Source: Bacteriovoracaceae bacterium
GTDB taxonomy: Bacteria > Bdellovibrionota > Bacteriovoracia > Bacteriovoracales > Bacteriovoracaceae
NCBI GenBank assembly: GCA_020630335.1
Contig: JAHDBN010000002.1
Coordinates: 154,444-218,443 of the forward strand
Length of the DNA stretch: 64,000 nucleotides
Reading direction: 5' to 3'
Shown here: piece after piece, positions 52,022 through 62,101 of the stretch
Layout: each line of letters starts with the position of its first letter
How positions within the stretch are numbered: the first letter of the stretch is position 1
Translations under genes and position numbers: made by a program
The notes under the pieces: model-generated
Seen by the model: only the letters and a program-made list of their open reading frames with translations
The model's database searches: none
What the model was told of the DNA's origin: nothing

Positions 52022-52480
52022 TTAATATTGGATTGCTTTGATTGCTTCTTCATCTTTTGTAATGAGTAAAGAGCCACCCATTAAACTTTGATCTTTCTTT
52101 ATAGATAATTTTGCAGACTGAAGAGATCTTTCAATACAGTCATGAAAAGAAGCAGGAAGAGCTTCATTAGCATCTCCTTTCGCAAGGATTTCTTTATATC
52201 CATCTATTCCATGTTCTCTGATATAGTCTTCTTTAAACTTATCATCTGTAATTTTTTGCTGTTTAAAATCAGTGATTTTTTGTTCTTTTATATTAAAAAA
52301 GTAAATAGCAGGGTATTCTGCGGAAAGTTCAACACTTTTTTTACATTCTTTAATTTGAGGCTTTTGAGCTCGAATACTTTTAACAACTGATTCCCAAGCA
52401 TGAAAGTGTTCTTCCATAGGATCTTCGTATTTCTCAACACAACTAAATAAAATTAAACCTAAAACTAGTAGTTTTTTCAT
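52022..52480 (-). CDS. Small predicted lipoprotein
   Basis: A 152-residue protein with MKKLLVLGLILFSC (lipobox LFSC, Cys14). The mature region is charged and helical, with two further cysteines (about 43 and 116) and a Lys-rich QKITDFKQQKITDDKF repeat-like segment. GAGGAA lies upstream of the ATG. No family is recognised. Confidence 0.75.
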   Translation of the reverse strand: MKKLLVLGLILFSCVEKYEDPMEEHFHAWESVVKSIRAQKPQIKECKKSVELSAEYPAIYFFNIKEQKITDFKQQKITDDKFKEDYIREHGIDGYKEILAKGDANEALPASFHDCIERSLQSAKLSIKKDQSLMGGSLLITKDEEAIKAIQY

Positions 52481-52554
52481 ATATATTCCTCGTTATGTTA
52501 AACTTATCGAGTATTTATATAGGAACTTTAGTATTAATTATAAGGTAGGAAATC

Positions 52555-53637
52555 TTGCAATTTACAGAGTTTGAAAAAATTTTTGACCTCCCAGAAGGCC
52601 TTTCCAAAGAGAATATAGGTTTTAGAGCAAAATCTATTTATCCTGCATTTTTATGGGAGACTCAATTCTTAGAGAGTAATACAGAACTTTCCCTTGATCC
52701 TCGATATTCTTATTTAAATTCTGCTCAAGAAATTTTTTGTGAAATCTACGCCAACAAAGAAGAATTCTCTTTAATACTTAAATCAAAATATTTTGAAAAT
52801 GTTGCTAAGTTCAAAGCATTAAATTTTTTAATGACGAATCTCGAAATTAAAAAAAATGTTTTTGGAATTAGTGATGAAAAAGAATTTAGTGTTTATGATA
52901 GATCTAATAATGTTTTAAGATCTATGGTTCATCTAACGAGTGCATTAGTGAGTGGTTTGAAAGGAGTTAAAACTTTCCCATGCGATCATTTTTTTAAAAA
53001 TAAAAATTCTAAGTATCACCACTTATCCTTACAGAGTTTTAAAATTTTAAAAGAAGAGTCTGGAGTAGGGCAGGTGTTAGATCCTTTGGCTGGATCTTAT
53101 TATGTAGAGTCTAGAACTGAAGAGATTGCCAAAGAAGCGTTTAATTACTTAAAAGAGTATTTAGATGAGAAAAATTTCTTTCAAAGTAGTGTCTTTAAAG
53201 CTTGGATGGCTTCAGGAGCTAAGAAAAGAAGAAAACAAGTTCTTGATAAAGAAGTGAATATAGCCGGAGTTAATAATTTTTTAAATTTCAATGAATCAAT
53301 TTTAATGTCTGAAATAAAAGAACATAGTAGCGAATTATTTATCTTGGAATCTATTAGATCTAAAGTTCAAGAAAAAAATATAACGGCAGGTGTTCTTCAT
53401 AGTGAGAATGTTAGTTTAAAAGATTTTATAAAAGTTCAAAATATTTATCATTCTTTTGGAATTGAAGTTCAAAAGATTGCTAAAGTAGATTTTGAAAATC
53501 TTAGCTTTATAACTTCTTTTAAGGTTGATGAGAATAAAAATGAAAAATTTATATCTCTTGATCTTTTAGAATCAGGTGATTTCACTAAATTACTTCAGAA
53601 ATTTAGTGAAAATCAAGAATTTAAGGCCTGTCTATGA
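52555..53637 (+). CDS. mutA: Methylmalonyl-CoA mutase small subunit, truncated form
   Basis: A 360-residue protein starting at TTG 52555 with GGTAGGA upstream. The region around [28 protein letters not shown] (about 178-205) aligns with the IDPxAGSYYVE segment of the mutase domain. This end of the TIM barrel and part of a B12-like domain are all that remain, against about 620-640 residues for usual MutA. The small subunit is non-catalytic in known heterodimers, so a reduced version could still serve as a structural partner. It overlaps mutB by 4 bp. Confidence 0.8.
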   Translation: MQFTEFEKIFDLPEGLSKENIGFRAKSIYPAFLWETQFLESNTELSLDPRYSYLNSAQEIFCEIYANKEEFSLILKSKYFENVAKFKALNFLMTNLEIKKNVFGISDEKEFSVYDRSNNVLRSMVHLTSALVSGLKGVKTFPCDHFFKNKNSKYHHLSLQSFKILKEESGVGQVLDPLAGSYYVESRTEEIAKEAFNYLKEYLDEKNFFQSSVFKAWMASGAKKRRKQVLDKEVNIAGVNNFLNFNESILMSEIKEHSSELFILESIRSKVQEKNITAGVLHSENVSLKDFIKVQNIYHSFGIEVQKIAKVDFENLSFITSFKVDENKNEKFISLDLLESGDFTKLLQKFSENQEFKACL

Positions 53638-55745
53638 AAGATATTAAAGATTTAAAATTTGATGATTTAAAGAGGCATGAAAGTAATAAAGATGGTAAGA
53701 AAATACATTCAACTTTAGAAGGAATTGATATATTCCGTTCATTTTCTCAGCAAGACTATAGACATCTTCACTCAGCTCCTGGAAAGTTTCCTTTCCTGAG
53801 AGGGCCTTATCCTTCAATGTATTTGGGAAGGCCTTGGACAATTCGTCAATATGCTGGGTTTTCAACCGCCGAAGAAAGCAATGCATTTTATCGCAACAAT
53901 TTGAAGCAAGGACAAAAAGGTTTATCAGTTGCTTTTGATTTAGCGACTCATAGGGGATATGACTCTGATCATGAAAGAGTTAAGAGTGATGTTGGTATGG
54001 CAGGAGTTGCCATTGATAGTTTAAAAGATATGGAAATTCTTTTTAACCAAATACCATTGGATAAGATGAGTGTTTCTATGACTATGAATGGAGCAGTACT
54101 TCCCATTATGGCCATGTATATAGTGGCAGCTGAAAATCAAGGTGTTTCTAAAAAAGATTTAAGTGGAACTATTCAAAATGATATTTTGAAAGAGTTTATG
54201 GTTAGAAATACTTTCATTTATCCACCGGCTTCTTCGATGAGAATTATTGGTGATATTTTTGAATATACATCAAAACACATGCCCAAGTTTAATAGCATCA
54301 GTATTTCTGGTTATCATATGCAGGAAGCCGGAGCGAGTGCTGATTTGGAATTAACCTATACTCTTGCTGATGGACTTGAGTATATAAAAGCTGGTTTAGC
54401 TAAAGGCTTAGATATAGATGACTTTGCTCCTCGCCTAAGTTTTTTCTTTGCTATAGGTATGAATTATTTCATGGAGATTGCTAAGCTAAGAGCTGCTAGA
54501 TATTTATGGGCAAATATTGTTAAGCGATTTAATCCTAAAAATTCCAAATCAATGATGCTCAGAACTCATTGTCAGACGTCAGGGTGGAGTTTAACTGCTC
54601 AAGACGTTAACAATAACATCATTCGAACTGGTATAGAAGCTATGGCAGCTGCTCATGGGCATACTCAATCATTGCATACGAACTCACTAGACGAAGCTAT
54701 TGCTCTTCCTTCAGAGAAGAGTGCTCGAATTGCAAGAAATACTCAAATCTATTTGCAAGAAGAAACAGATAGTTGCGAAGTCATCGATCCTTATGCGGGA
54801 AGCTTTTATATCGAATATTTAACAAATGAGTTGATTGAGAAAGTGAGCAAGAACTTAGATGAGATTGAAGAACTAGGAGGAATGACTAAAGCAATAGAGC
54901 TTGGAATCCCTAAAAGAAAAATAGAAGAAGTTGCAGCTTTAACTCAAGCGAGAATTGATTCTGGTGAGCAAAAAATTTATGGAGTTAATGTTGATGTTTT
55001 AGATGATGAGGAAGAGCTAGATGTTTTAAAAGTAGATAATCATAAAGTTTTAAAGAATCAGTTAGCACGGCTTAATGAGTTAAAAAATAATCGAGATGAA
55101 GAAAAGTTAAATCAAAGTCTTTTAGAATTGGAAGTTGCTGCGAAAAGTGAGACTGGTAATCTCTTAGAACTTTCAGTTGAGGCAGTTAAGTCAGGAGCTA
55201 GTCTTGGAGAAATTAGCTATGCATTAGAAAAAGTATTTGGGCGTTATGTTCCAAAAATTTCTGGAATAAAAGGTGTTTACATGAATAAAGTGAATCAAAC
55301 ACAAAAAGAAGAATTGAAATCTATACAAGAATTAGTAGAAAAATATATCGAAAAGCATGGGCGAAGGCCTAGGATGATGCTTGCTAAGATTGGGCAAGAT
55401 GGACATGACAGGGGACAAAAAGTGGTTGCAACTAGCTTTGCTGACTTTGGTTTTGATGTCGATATAGGCCCACTTTTTCAGACAGCAAAAGAAGTTGTTA
55501 AACAAGCATTGGAAAATGACGTACATATCTTAGGAGTGAGTTCTTTAGCTGCGGGACATTTAACTTTTGTACCAGAATTAAATAAAGCACTAGAAGAATA
55601 CGAAGAGAAGCCTCTTTTAGTTGTGGGAGGAGTTATTCCACCTAGTGACTATGATTTACTTTATAAACAAGATGTTTCTTTTATCTTTGGGCCTGGAACA
55701 AACTTAATGGAAGCTGCTGAAAAATTATTAAAGAAGCTTATATGA
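53634..55745 (+). CDS. mutB: Methylmalonyl-CoA mutase large subunit
   Basis: A 703-residue adenosylcobalamin enzyme that interconverts succinyl-CoA and (R)-methylmalonyl-CoA. The N-terminal mutase domain carries [28 protein letters not shown], the substrate-binding region of this family. The C-terminal B12 domain (about 570-700) has the cobalt-ligand motif DGHDRG in [14 protein letters not shown] and [11 protein letters not shown]. Full length and intact, so this subunit should be catalytic. It lies between mutA (4-bp overlap) and meaB (4-bp overlap). Confidence 0.96.
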   Translation: MKDIKDLKFDDLKRHESNKDGKKIHSTLEGIDIFRSFSQQDYRHLHSAPGKFPFLRGPYPSMYLGRPWTIRQYAGFSTAEESNAFYRNNLKQGQKGLSVAFDLATHRGYDSDHERVKSDVGMAGVAIDSLKDMEILFNQIPLDKMSVSMTMNGAVLPIMAMYIVAAENQGVSKKDLSGTIQNDILKEFMVRNTFIYPPASSMRIIGDIFEYTSKHMPKFNSISISGYHMQEAGASADLELTYTLADGLEYIKAGLAKGLDIDDFAPRLSFFFAIGMNYFMEIAKLRAARYLWANIVKRFNPKNSKSMMLRTHCQTSGWSLTAQDVNNNIIRTGIEAMAAAHGHTQSLHTNSLDEAIALPSEKSARIARNTQIYLQEETDSCEVIDPYAGSFYIEYLTNELIEKVSKNLDEIEELGGMTKAIELGIPKRKIEEVAALTQARIDSGEQKIYGVNVDVLDDEEELDVLKVDNHKVLKNQLARLNELKNNRDEEKLNQSLLELEVAAKSETGNLLELSVEAVKSGASLGEISYALEKVFGRYVPKISGIKGVYMNKVNQTQKEELKSIQELVEKYIEKHGRRPRMMLAKIGQDGHDRGQKVVATSFADFGFDVDIGPLFQTAKEVVKQALENDVHILGVSSLAAGHLTFVPELNKALEEYEEKPLLVVGGVIPPSDYDLLYKQDVSFIFGPGTNLMEAAEKLLKKLI

Positions 55746-56695
55746 AGTTGGATTTAGAAAAAATCAAAGAAGGTTTTCTTAAAAAAGATAAAATTATTTT
55801 ATCTAAGGGCTTGTCTCTTATAGAAAATCGAAAAAAAGAAAACCAGGATCTGATTTATAAATTTTTAAGTAGTTTTTCACTGCAGGAAAGATCCAAAGTT
55901 ATTGGAGTGTCAGGAACTCCAGGAGCAGGAAAAAGTACTTTTTTAAATACTTTTATCAAAGAATTAGTTGATTTTGAGCCTTCGTTAAAAGTTGCAGTTC
56001 TTGCGATTGATCCAAGTAGTGAAGTCTCTGGGGGGAGCATTCTTGGAGATAAAACAAGAATGAATGATATTTCTCATCTAGAGCAAGTATATATAAGACC
56101 GAGTGCTTCGGATAAATATCTCGGAGGAGTTGCGGCCAAGACTTATGAATCAATTCGTCTCTGCGAAGTTTTTGGATTTGATTATATTTTTGTTGAAACT
56201 GTTGGTGTGGGCCAATCAGAAAGTCTTGTAGCTCATATGGTTGATTATTTCATAATGCTTTCAGCTCCTGCGGGAGGAGATGATCTCCAAGGAATTAAAA
56301 GGGGAGTCTTAGAGCATATTGATTTGTTGCTTATTAATAAAGCAGATGGAGATATGTTAGATCAAGCTCAATTAGCTTTGAGCCACTTTTCTTCATCAAG
56401 TGACTTGGTTAGTAAGAAATCTGCTTTTAAAACATTGATGATCTCAGGACTTAAGAAAATAGGTATTAAAGAAGTTGAAAATGAGATGAGAAATTATTTT
56501 AAAACGTATGATTTCTCAAAAAGAGAAGTTAACCGCTCTAGATTTGTAGACTCATTTTTTAAACAAATTATTTCAGAAAAAATAGAGAATATTTTCAACT
56601 CTTCAGATTATAAAAGTATTGTTACAAGTTTTACTAATGATGACATATCAATGCAAGTTCTGTCCGAGAAACTTAGAGCTATCGGACAGATTTAA
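55742..56695 (+). CDS. meaB: Methylmalonyl-CoA mutase GTPase chaperone MeaB
   Basis: A 317-residue P-loop GTPase that gates B12 loading and protects MutAB from inactivation. Walker A is [12 protein letters not shown] (about 56-67), with [32 protein letters not shown] and LLINKADGD (the GTP-specific NKxD) following in family order. Operon with mutA and mutB. The last 17 bp overlap the end of the VWA lipoprotein gene on the other strand. Confidence 0.95.
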   Translation: MKLDLEKIKEGFLKKDKIILSKGLSLIENRKKENQDLIYKFLSSFSLQERSKVIGVSGTPGAGKSTFLNTFIKELVDFEPSLKVAVLAIDPSSEVSGGSILGDKTRMNDISHLEQVYIRPSASDKYLGGVAAKTYESIRLCEVFGFDYIFVETVGVGQSESLVAHMVDYFIMLSAPAGGDDLQGIKRGVLEHIDLLLINKADGDMLDQAQLALSHFSSSSDLVSKKSAFKTLMISGLKKIGIKEVENEMRNYFKTYDFSKREVNRSRFVDSFFKQIISEKIENIFNSSDYKSIVTSFTNDDISMQVLSEKLRAIGQI

Positions 56696-58418
56696 GAGCT
56701 TCCTCAGAAGAAAATTCTTCAATTGTAAATTTGACTTTCATATCCTTCATTCTTTTCTTCACAACTCTATATGCTTTCCTTCCTGGTTTAATAATTTCTT
56801 CATCAACTAAATATACCGAAATCATATCTTCTGGTGAGGCGAGTGTGATATCATGAATTTTGTATTGAAAACACATTTGATCTTTATCTCTATTAAAAAA
56901 AGTATCCACTAACTCATACTTAAAAGGTTTTACATTTTCACCTAAAAAGTCATTATGGATTTGCCACGGTGTATTGATTCTAATTTCATCATAATCAGCA
57001 ATCCCGTCGCCATCTGAATCCTTGGTACTAGAACTAACAGGAACAAAGTCTTGAGTATCGACGGCCATTTTATATTGATGTCTCCATTTGATGTAATCAG
57101 GTATATCAGATTGATACGAATCAAAAATGTTGATCTGAGATCCTACATCCTTTTCTAAGCAATCAAGCAACTCATCTTTATCTTTATCTTGTAGCTTTCC
57201 ATCTAACTTACAATTAGTTTTTCTTGCTTGTTCCGGATCACAATCTGGATCTTTACATTGATTATTATCACCATCTATCATGGACTCAAACCCATCCATC
57301 ATGTCATTTTTATCACAATCAAAGAAATCATTTCGATAGGGAAGGTCTATAACTTCTGACATTGAAGTAGGAACACACTTTTCAAGTTCCAAATAATCAG
57401 CAAGTCTATCTCTGTCTAAGTCAGCAACATATTTTTTTAGATTTTTATCCCATACAATATTTTCATTTAAAACAATGATCTGAGAGAATTCAATCGGAAC
57501 TTTCTTAGTATTCACACTTGTGACTTGATTATAATCAATAGGATCATTTCCAAGGAAATTAAAGAATTCTCCATTCCCTGCGTTTGCTATGATTTTTAAT
57601 CTATCAATCGCCACTTGAAGCTCAACAGAGTTATAGAAAGCAGAGTTTACGGTAACAGAGCATATGAAAGCACCGAATTCAGGGTGTTGATCAAGTTCAA
57701 CTATTCTTTCAGTCGCCGTTTTAATGTTTTCAGGCGTGTCTTCGTTTAACCTTGTTGGGAAACCATCTGAGATGAAAACATTAACGGAATCAAAACAACC
57801 AATTTCAGCGTTTGGGTTATTAAGTTTTTCTTCTTCATAAGCTATTTTCATTGCTCTTGCTTCTGCTTCCACCTCATCTCTGATTCTATTTAAAGTTGCA
57901 ACATAAGGAGTTCCGTCGACATCTGCGAGATTTCTTACTCCTGGCAGGATTCCTTCAAATGTGTCTATGTCAAGAAAACGATTATTGTCTTCACTTGAAC
58001 CTCCATTCCAAACATCATTTTGATAAGACCATTGATAGATAGCATATTTTTCATTATCTGAATTAAAGTTAGGAATAGTTCTTCTGTTTGCAATATATTC
58101 CTCTAACGGAGTATAACGTTTCATTTTATCAGGGTCAGTAGGGCAACCTGGTTGATTAGCACCACAATCTGGAATAACATTACTACCTGTTGTATCAATA
58201 GCGAAAACTACTCTTAATTGATCCGAAACTTTTTCAGGTTCAATAGAACAAAAAGAAATATCAACTTCTGCGACTTTCGGAGGTATTGGTTGCGGGGTTA
58301 CTTCTATACCTTTAAGGTTTCTCCCACCATACAAACCAAGTTTTCCTAGGACACCATCTTGTGAGCAAGATAAAAGTGTAACGAGCATAAATACTTTCAA
58401 TGCATTTGAAATCTTCAT
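56679..58418 (-). CDS. VWA-domain lipoprotein with Asp-rich calcium-binding repeats
   Basis: A 579-residue lipoprotein: MKISNALKVFMLVTLLSC (lipobox Cys18). A von Willebrand factor A domain covers about 65-300, with a metal-site loop FAIDTTGSN (Thr in place of the first Ser of DxSxS) and an INVFISDGFPTR-like strand (SVNVFISDGFP). The second half has EF-hand or thrombospondin-3-like Asp loops: DLDRDRLADYLE, DCDKNDMMDGFES, DKDKDELLDCLE and DSDGDGIADYDE. Many cysteines suggest disulfides. It is a paralogue of the gene just upstream. AAAGG precedes the ATG. Function unknown; surface binding of a protein or matrix ligand is inference. Confidence 0.85.
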   Translation of the reverse strand: MKISNALKVFMLVTLLSCSQDGVLGKLGLYGGRNLKGIEVTPQPIPPKVAEVDISFCSIEPEKVSDQLRVVFAIDTTGSNVIPDCGANQPGCPTDPDKMKRYTPLEEYIANRRTIPNFNSDNEKYAIYQWSYQNDVWNGGSSEDNNRFLDIDTFEGILPGVRNLADVDGTPYVATLNRIRDEVEAEARAMKIAYEEEKLNNPNAEIGCFDSVNVFISDGFPTRLNEDTPENIKTATERIVELDQHPEFGAFICSVTVNSAFYNSVELQVAIDRLKIIANAGNGEFFNFLGNDPIDYNQVTSVNTKKVPIEFSQIIVLNENIVWDKNLKKYVADLDRDRLADYLELEKCVPTSMSEVIDLPYRNDFFDCDKNDMMDGFESMIDGDNNQCKDPDCDPEQARKTNCKLDGKLQDKDKDELLDCLEKDVGSQINIFDSYQSDIPDYIKWRHQYKMAVDTQDFVPVSSSTKDSDGDGIADYDEIRINTPWQIHNDFLGENVKPFKYELVDTFFNRDKDQMCFQYKIHDITLASPEDMISVYLVDEEIIKPGRKAYRVVKKRMKDMKVKFTIEEFSSEEALKSVR

Positions 58419-58431
58419 ATTTTAACCTTTT

Positions 58432-58460
58432 CTTATCTTTACTATCGGTTAATAGATAAG
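58432..58460 (-). other. Small inverted repeat upstream of VWA gene 2
   Basis: CTTATCT (58432-58438) and AGATAAG (58454-58460) pair over 7 bp with a 15-base loop in the spacer before the 58418 start. It could be an operator or leader hairpin. Confidence 0.25.
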
Positions 58461-58483
58461 AAACATTAAATATGAAGAGGTGA

Positions 58484-58517
58484 AAATTATAGGGAAGAGA
58501 AACCTTCCCTATAATTT
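58484..58517 (-). terminator. Intrinsic terminator between the two VWA genes
   Basis: AAATTATAGGGAAG (58484-58497) and CTTCCCTATAATTT (58504-58517) form a perfect 14-bp stem with a 6-base loop. It begins 9 bp after the stop of the upstream VWA gene (minus strand) and is followed by TTTT on that strand. The two paralogues are thus probably separate or attenuated transcription units. Confidence 0.75.
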
Positions 58518-58526
58518 AAAGTGGAG

Positions 58527-60344
58527 TTAATTATTAATCTCATCATGATTGAAGATTACTTTTCCATCACTCATTTCTTTAATAACTCTTTTGTAATACA
58601 ACTTTCCTGTTCCAGTGATTTCTTTTTGAAGTAGATGAACTTCTATTTTATCACTTGGAGAAGAAAGAGGAATGTCCTCTACTGTGACCTGGTAACATTT
58701 ATGCAAAGGATTTTTAGGGCTTGGAACAACTCTTCTAGTGTATTTATATGGAGTTAAATTCTCTATGAGATTATTATCAAATTCTCGCGGTGTGAAATGT
58801 TTGATTTCATCAAAATTACTAATAGTGTCATCATCATCATGAATGTTACGCTGGGAGCGATTAGAATCTACTCCTTCACTCTTAGTTAAATCTAATCGAT
58901 TCCTAAGTGCTAAACCATCAGGGATTTGATCCTTGTTGTGATCATATGATCCGATTCCTTTATCTGAAATTAGAAGTTGTCTTTCTTCACAATCAGTGAG
59001 GCCATCATTGTCAGCATCAATCATACCTTCTACTGTTTGACATACACTCGGGTCAATCTGATAGGCATCTTCTTCGCAGAAGTTGGTTCCTGCTCTTATT
59101 TTACAAACAGATCCTCCAAAAAGAATTGACTCAACCGCATCACTTACTCCGTTGTTATCGCAATCTTTCTTATGGATACAGCTTGGAAGCTCTTCAAAAT
59201 CATGAATACCATCTCCATCTGAATCCCTGTAAATCTTAGGAATGGATTGATTAAGCTCATCTGTTTCCCAACCCCAAAGAGTATTGATGTTTGTTACCAT
59301 TAAATACTCTTGAGTTGTATTGATCTTTTTTACGGGTATATCAAGAAGTGATTCAAAATCAATATCAGAGGAATCGGTATCAAAAAATAAAAACTTACCA
59401 TTACCAGCTGTTGCCATATCCTCAATTAACTTTTTTGCAACTCTACTTTGATCAGAATCTAAAGTGTGATGATAAAACGCCGCGCTCATAACAACTTCTT
59501 GTATAAAATCACCTAGAGTGACATCATCTCTTAGAGCAACAATTTCATCTTTGATATAGTCGATAAGTTCTGATTGATAATGATTGCTACCTGTATCAGT
59601 TGGAGCACCATCGGAAGCAAAAACAATTTTATAAAAAGCTGGAGTGAGTTTAACTTTAGATGGATCATCTGCTTGAGCTAGTTCTTCTTCATAACGACGT
59701 TTTGCATTTTGCGCATCCTTTATAATCGAGCTTCTTAATTGAACAAGTGCTGCTTTAAAGTTTGTTCCAAATCTTCCGTCCTTTCTATTGGAAAAATCTC
59801 TAACAACTTGATTGAAAGGTTTATTATTACTTGAAAGATTTCTCATGAAGGGAGTGAATTCATTGTCGGGGGTATAATTTAAAGCTGTTCCAAGACCAGA
59901 TGCACTAGGCTTTGCATCTGGATCTACAGTTCCGATTTTTCCATTCTGCGAACATCCTCGATGCTCCTGAGATTCAATATCGCAATAAAAGCCCATTAAA
60001 GCGAAATACTCTTTTTCACTAAACTCAGTATCCGATAAATATTTTAAAAGTCCTTTCGTTCTTTTTATTCTTTGGGGATCAGTGGCTTTAGCATCAGGGG
60101 AATTAGGATACCCACAGTTTCCGTGAGTATCATCGTTGATACAGTTACTACCTGATTCATCTAACATAACAATCGTTTTAACCTCAGGAGCAATCTCATC
60201 TTGAACAAGACAATAACTAAGCTCTGCTGTTCCTGTGATAGGATTAACTCGAGTTGTTGGTGGTGTAGTTTCAATTGCAGTTAGATTTCTCTCACCACAA
60301 GATAGACATAAAAGTACGAAGCACAATAAAGAGATTTGTTTCAT
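58527..60344 (-). CDS. VWA-domain lipoprotein with Asp-rich calcium-binding repeats
   Basis: A 605-residue lipoprotein: MKQISLLCFVLLCLSC (lipobox Cys16). The VWA domain (about 55-345) has a full metal-site motif VMLDESGSN and FASDGAPTD. The C-terminal half carries DSDGDGIHDFEE, DCDNNGVSDAVES, DADNDGLTDCEE and DHNKDQIPDG loops typical of calcium-binding Asp repeats. It shares architecture and local sequence with the gene downstream, so the pair arose by duplication. A perfect TATAAT (60403-60398, minus) stands about 55 bp before the ATG. Function unknown. Confidence 0.87.
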   Translation of the reverse strand: MKQISLLCFVLLCLSCGERNLTAIETTPPTTRVNPITGTAELSYCLVQDEIAPEVKTIVMLDESGSNCINDDTHGNCGYPNSPDAKATDPQRIKRTKGLLKYLSDTEFSEKEYFALMGFYCDIESQEHRGCSQNGKIGTVDPDAKPSASGLGTALNYTPDNEFTPFMRNLSSNNKPFNQVVRDFSNRKDGRFGTNFKAALVQLRSSIIKDAQNAKRRYEEELAQADDPSKVKLTPAFYKIVFASDGAPTDTGSNHYQSELIDYIKDEIVALRDDVTLGDFIQEVVMSAAFYHHTLDSDQSRVAKKLIEDMATAGNGKFLFFDTDSSDIDFESLLDIPVKKINTTQEYLMVTNINTLWGWETDELNQSIPKIYRDSDGDGIHDFEELPSCIHKKDCDNNGVSDAVESILFGGSVCKIRAGTNFCEEDAYQIDPSVCQTVEGMIDADNDGLTDCEERQLLISDKGIGSYDHNKDQIPDGLALRNRLDLTKSEGVDSNRSQRNIHDDDDTISNFDEIKHFTPREFDNNLIENLTPYKYTRRVVPSPKNPLHKCYQVTVEDIPLSSPSDKIEVHLLQKEITGTGKLYYKRVIKEMSDGKVIFNHDEINN

Positions 60345-60487
60345 TTTTTCTCCAATACAAATCTCACCCTTTCCTTAGAATAAGTATGTGATAGAACATT
60401 ATAAATACCAAAGATTTTAGTGTTTTTAGATTTCTAGTTGATTTGAATGCAAAAAAAGTAGGCAAATAAAAGATTTAGAGAGTTTAT

Positions 60488-62101
60488 TTATCTCATTTTC
60501 CAAAGTAGTTGGCTAATATAAGGCCTTCTTGTTTCACCAGTCGCGACCATGAGAAGCTTAGTAATTTTTAGAGTATGAGCATCAGTAAAGAGCACAATGA
60601 GTAGTTCTTTGATGTAGTTTGTGTTAAGCGTGATGTAATTATCTGTCCCAATTCCTAGCTTCACGCCTTTTTTCTCCCACCAAGAGAAGGGGTGGTCTTT
60701 ATAGTCAGAAAGAATGCCTGTTAGTTTTTTATTTGATGAAGGTAGAGCTATGAGTGAAACATTTTTATGAATCATTCGATTTAAAACATCATGCTGGTAA
60801 TGTTCTACTTCTCTTGCTGTGTGGAATTTAACTTTTACAAATTTAGTTTTTTCTTCTTGGATAAGTGGAATTCCATCTAGTAGCTTTTTTAAGATGTCAG
60901 GATGTGCAGACCAATCCATTTCCATTATTTCATTAAAATCCAAACTTCCTTCTTTAAGAGAAATTGAATTTTTATTACTTCTTAGGACTCTTTGATAAAG
61001 AGAATGGAAATATGTATTAGGATTTACTCCAAGGCTTACACCATGTTCAAGAGTGTTAATATGCCAAATATTCATTGAGTTATCTACTGCTTGAACGCCA
61101 AGTCTTAATGTTTTCCAAGTCTCACCATGGTGAGATCTAATAGAGAATCCTTTATAATGGAGTCTTCTAAGGCCTTGTTTCATATCATTAAAATGTGTTT
61201 TCTTATAAAGATTTCTCTCATTTCCAACTGTATCAACATCAGTGAGATGAGGTAGAAGTTCAGGGTGAGAATCAAGTAAGTTTAAAATAGTATTGACCTG
61301 ATGATTAATATGCTCTTTTTTGTTTTCAAATTTTCTGGCATCAAAATGATCTGATTCTTTTCTAAAAGAAGGAGATAAGATGAAATTAAAAGCAGGAACC
61401 TCTTCTTGAAACTTTTTGTATCCTTCAAAAAGACCGAGTACAACATCTTCAGGCGTTAAGGCCTCTATACCTGGGATTTGATCAGATTCATTCGTACTAA
61501 CTCTAGACAAAGTAAATTTCAACCTAATAAATCCAACATTATACTTTTGATAAAGATCTTTCGCCATATGATAACTTGCTTCAGCATGAGCTTCTTTTGA
61601 AGTTAAAATCAGTTTAGGAAGAATTAAGATTTTTAGATATCTATCAAATTGTTCATCGTCTTTTAATCGCATAAGATCATCAACAGAATCAAGGCTTATA
61701 TTTTTAAAGTATGGATAAACATCTGTTATTTTTTTGATGTAAATTTCTTGATTATCACCTTCAAGAAGCTTTTTTAATCTTGGGTAAACGAAATCAGCAT
61801 TTAGCGAGCCTGTTAGGTGTATATGTTCCTCTCGATAAGGTAATGGAAAGTTTTTAAAAAATTTAAAAAGTACTTTTCCAACTATATGTTGATGAAGAGT
61901 ATCGATTTGAGTTTGATCAATTTGAAATGCATTGAGAATATTTAAAAAATCAATTAAAGCTAGTTGGATTTCAGATTGATCTTCAGATCCTTGAATCGCT
62001 AGCTCTAAAGTATCATGTAGATTAATCCCATTTGTCTCACAAATTGTTTGAACAAGGTGAGCATGAAGTTGATCAAATAATGCAGTATCTAAATTAGACA
62101 T
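60488..62101 (-). CDS. Adenosine deaminase-like amidohydrolase, extended
   Basis: The start is taken at ATG 62101 (GAGGAT upstream, product MSNLDTALF), not the in-frame 62182, which lies deep in the preceding gene. The 537-residue product has EEHIHLTGSL (the HxH zinc motif), SHHGETWK (the HAGE-like Glu), NTLEHGVSLG (RIGHG-like) and GIGTDNY (the STDD-like Asp), in order, so the metal site looks complete. It is about 200 residues longer than normal adenosine deaminases, from an N-terminal helical region of about 110 residues and inserts. It may act on adenosine, a nucleotide or another purine. The 5' end overlaps the previous gene by 8 bp. Confidence 0.82.
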   Translation of the reverse strand: MSNLDTALFDQLHAHLVQTICETNGINLHDTLELAIQGSEDQSEIQLALIDFLNILNAFQIDQTQIDTLHQHIVGKVLFKFFKNFPLPYREEHIHLTGSLNADFVYPRLKKLLEGDNQEIYIKKITDVYPYFKNISLDSVDDLMRLKDDEQFDRYLKILILPKLILTSKEAHAEASYHMAKDLYQKYNVGFIRLKFTLSRVSTNESDQIPGIEALTPEDVVLGLFEGYKKFQEEVPAFNFILSPSFRKESDHFDARKFENKKEHINHQVNTILNLLDSHPELLPHLTDVDTVGNERNLYKKTHFNDMKQGLRRLHYKGFSIRSHHGETWKTLRLGVQAVDNSMNIWHINTLEHGVSLGVNPNTYFHSLYQRVLRSNKNSISLKEGSLDFNEIMEMDWSAHPDILKKLLDGIPLIQEEKTKFVKVKFHTAREVEHYQHDVLNRMIHKNVSLIALPSSNKKLTGILSDYKDHPFSWWEKKGVKLGIGTDNYITLNTNYIKELLIVLFTDAHTLKITKLLMVATGETRRPYISQLLWKMR

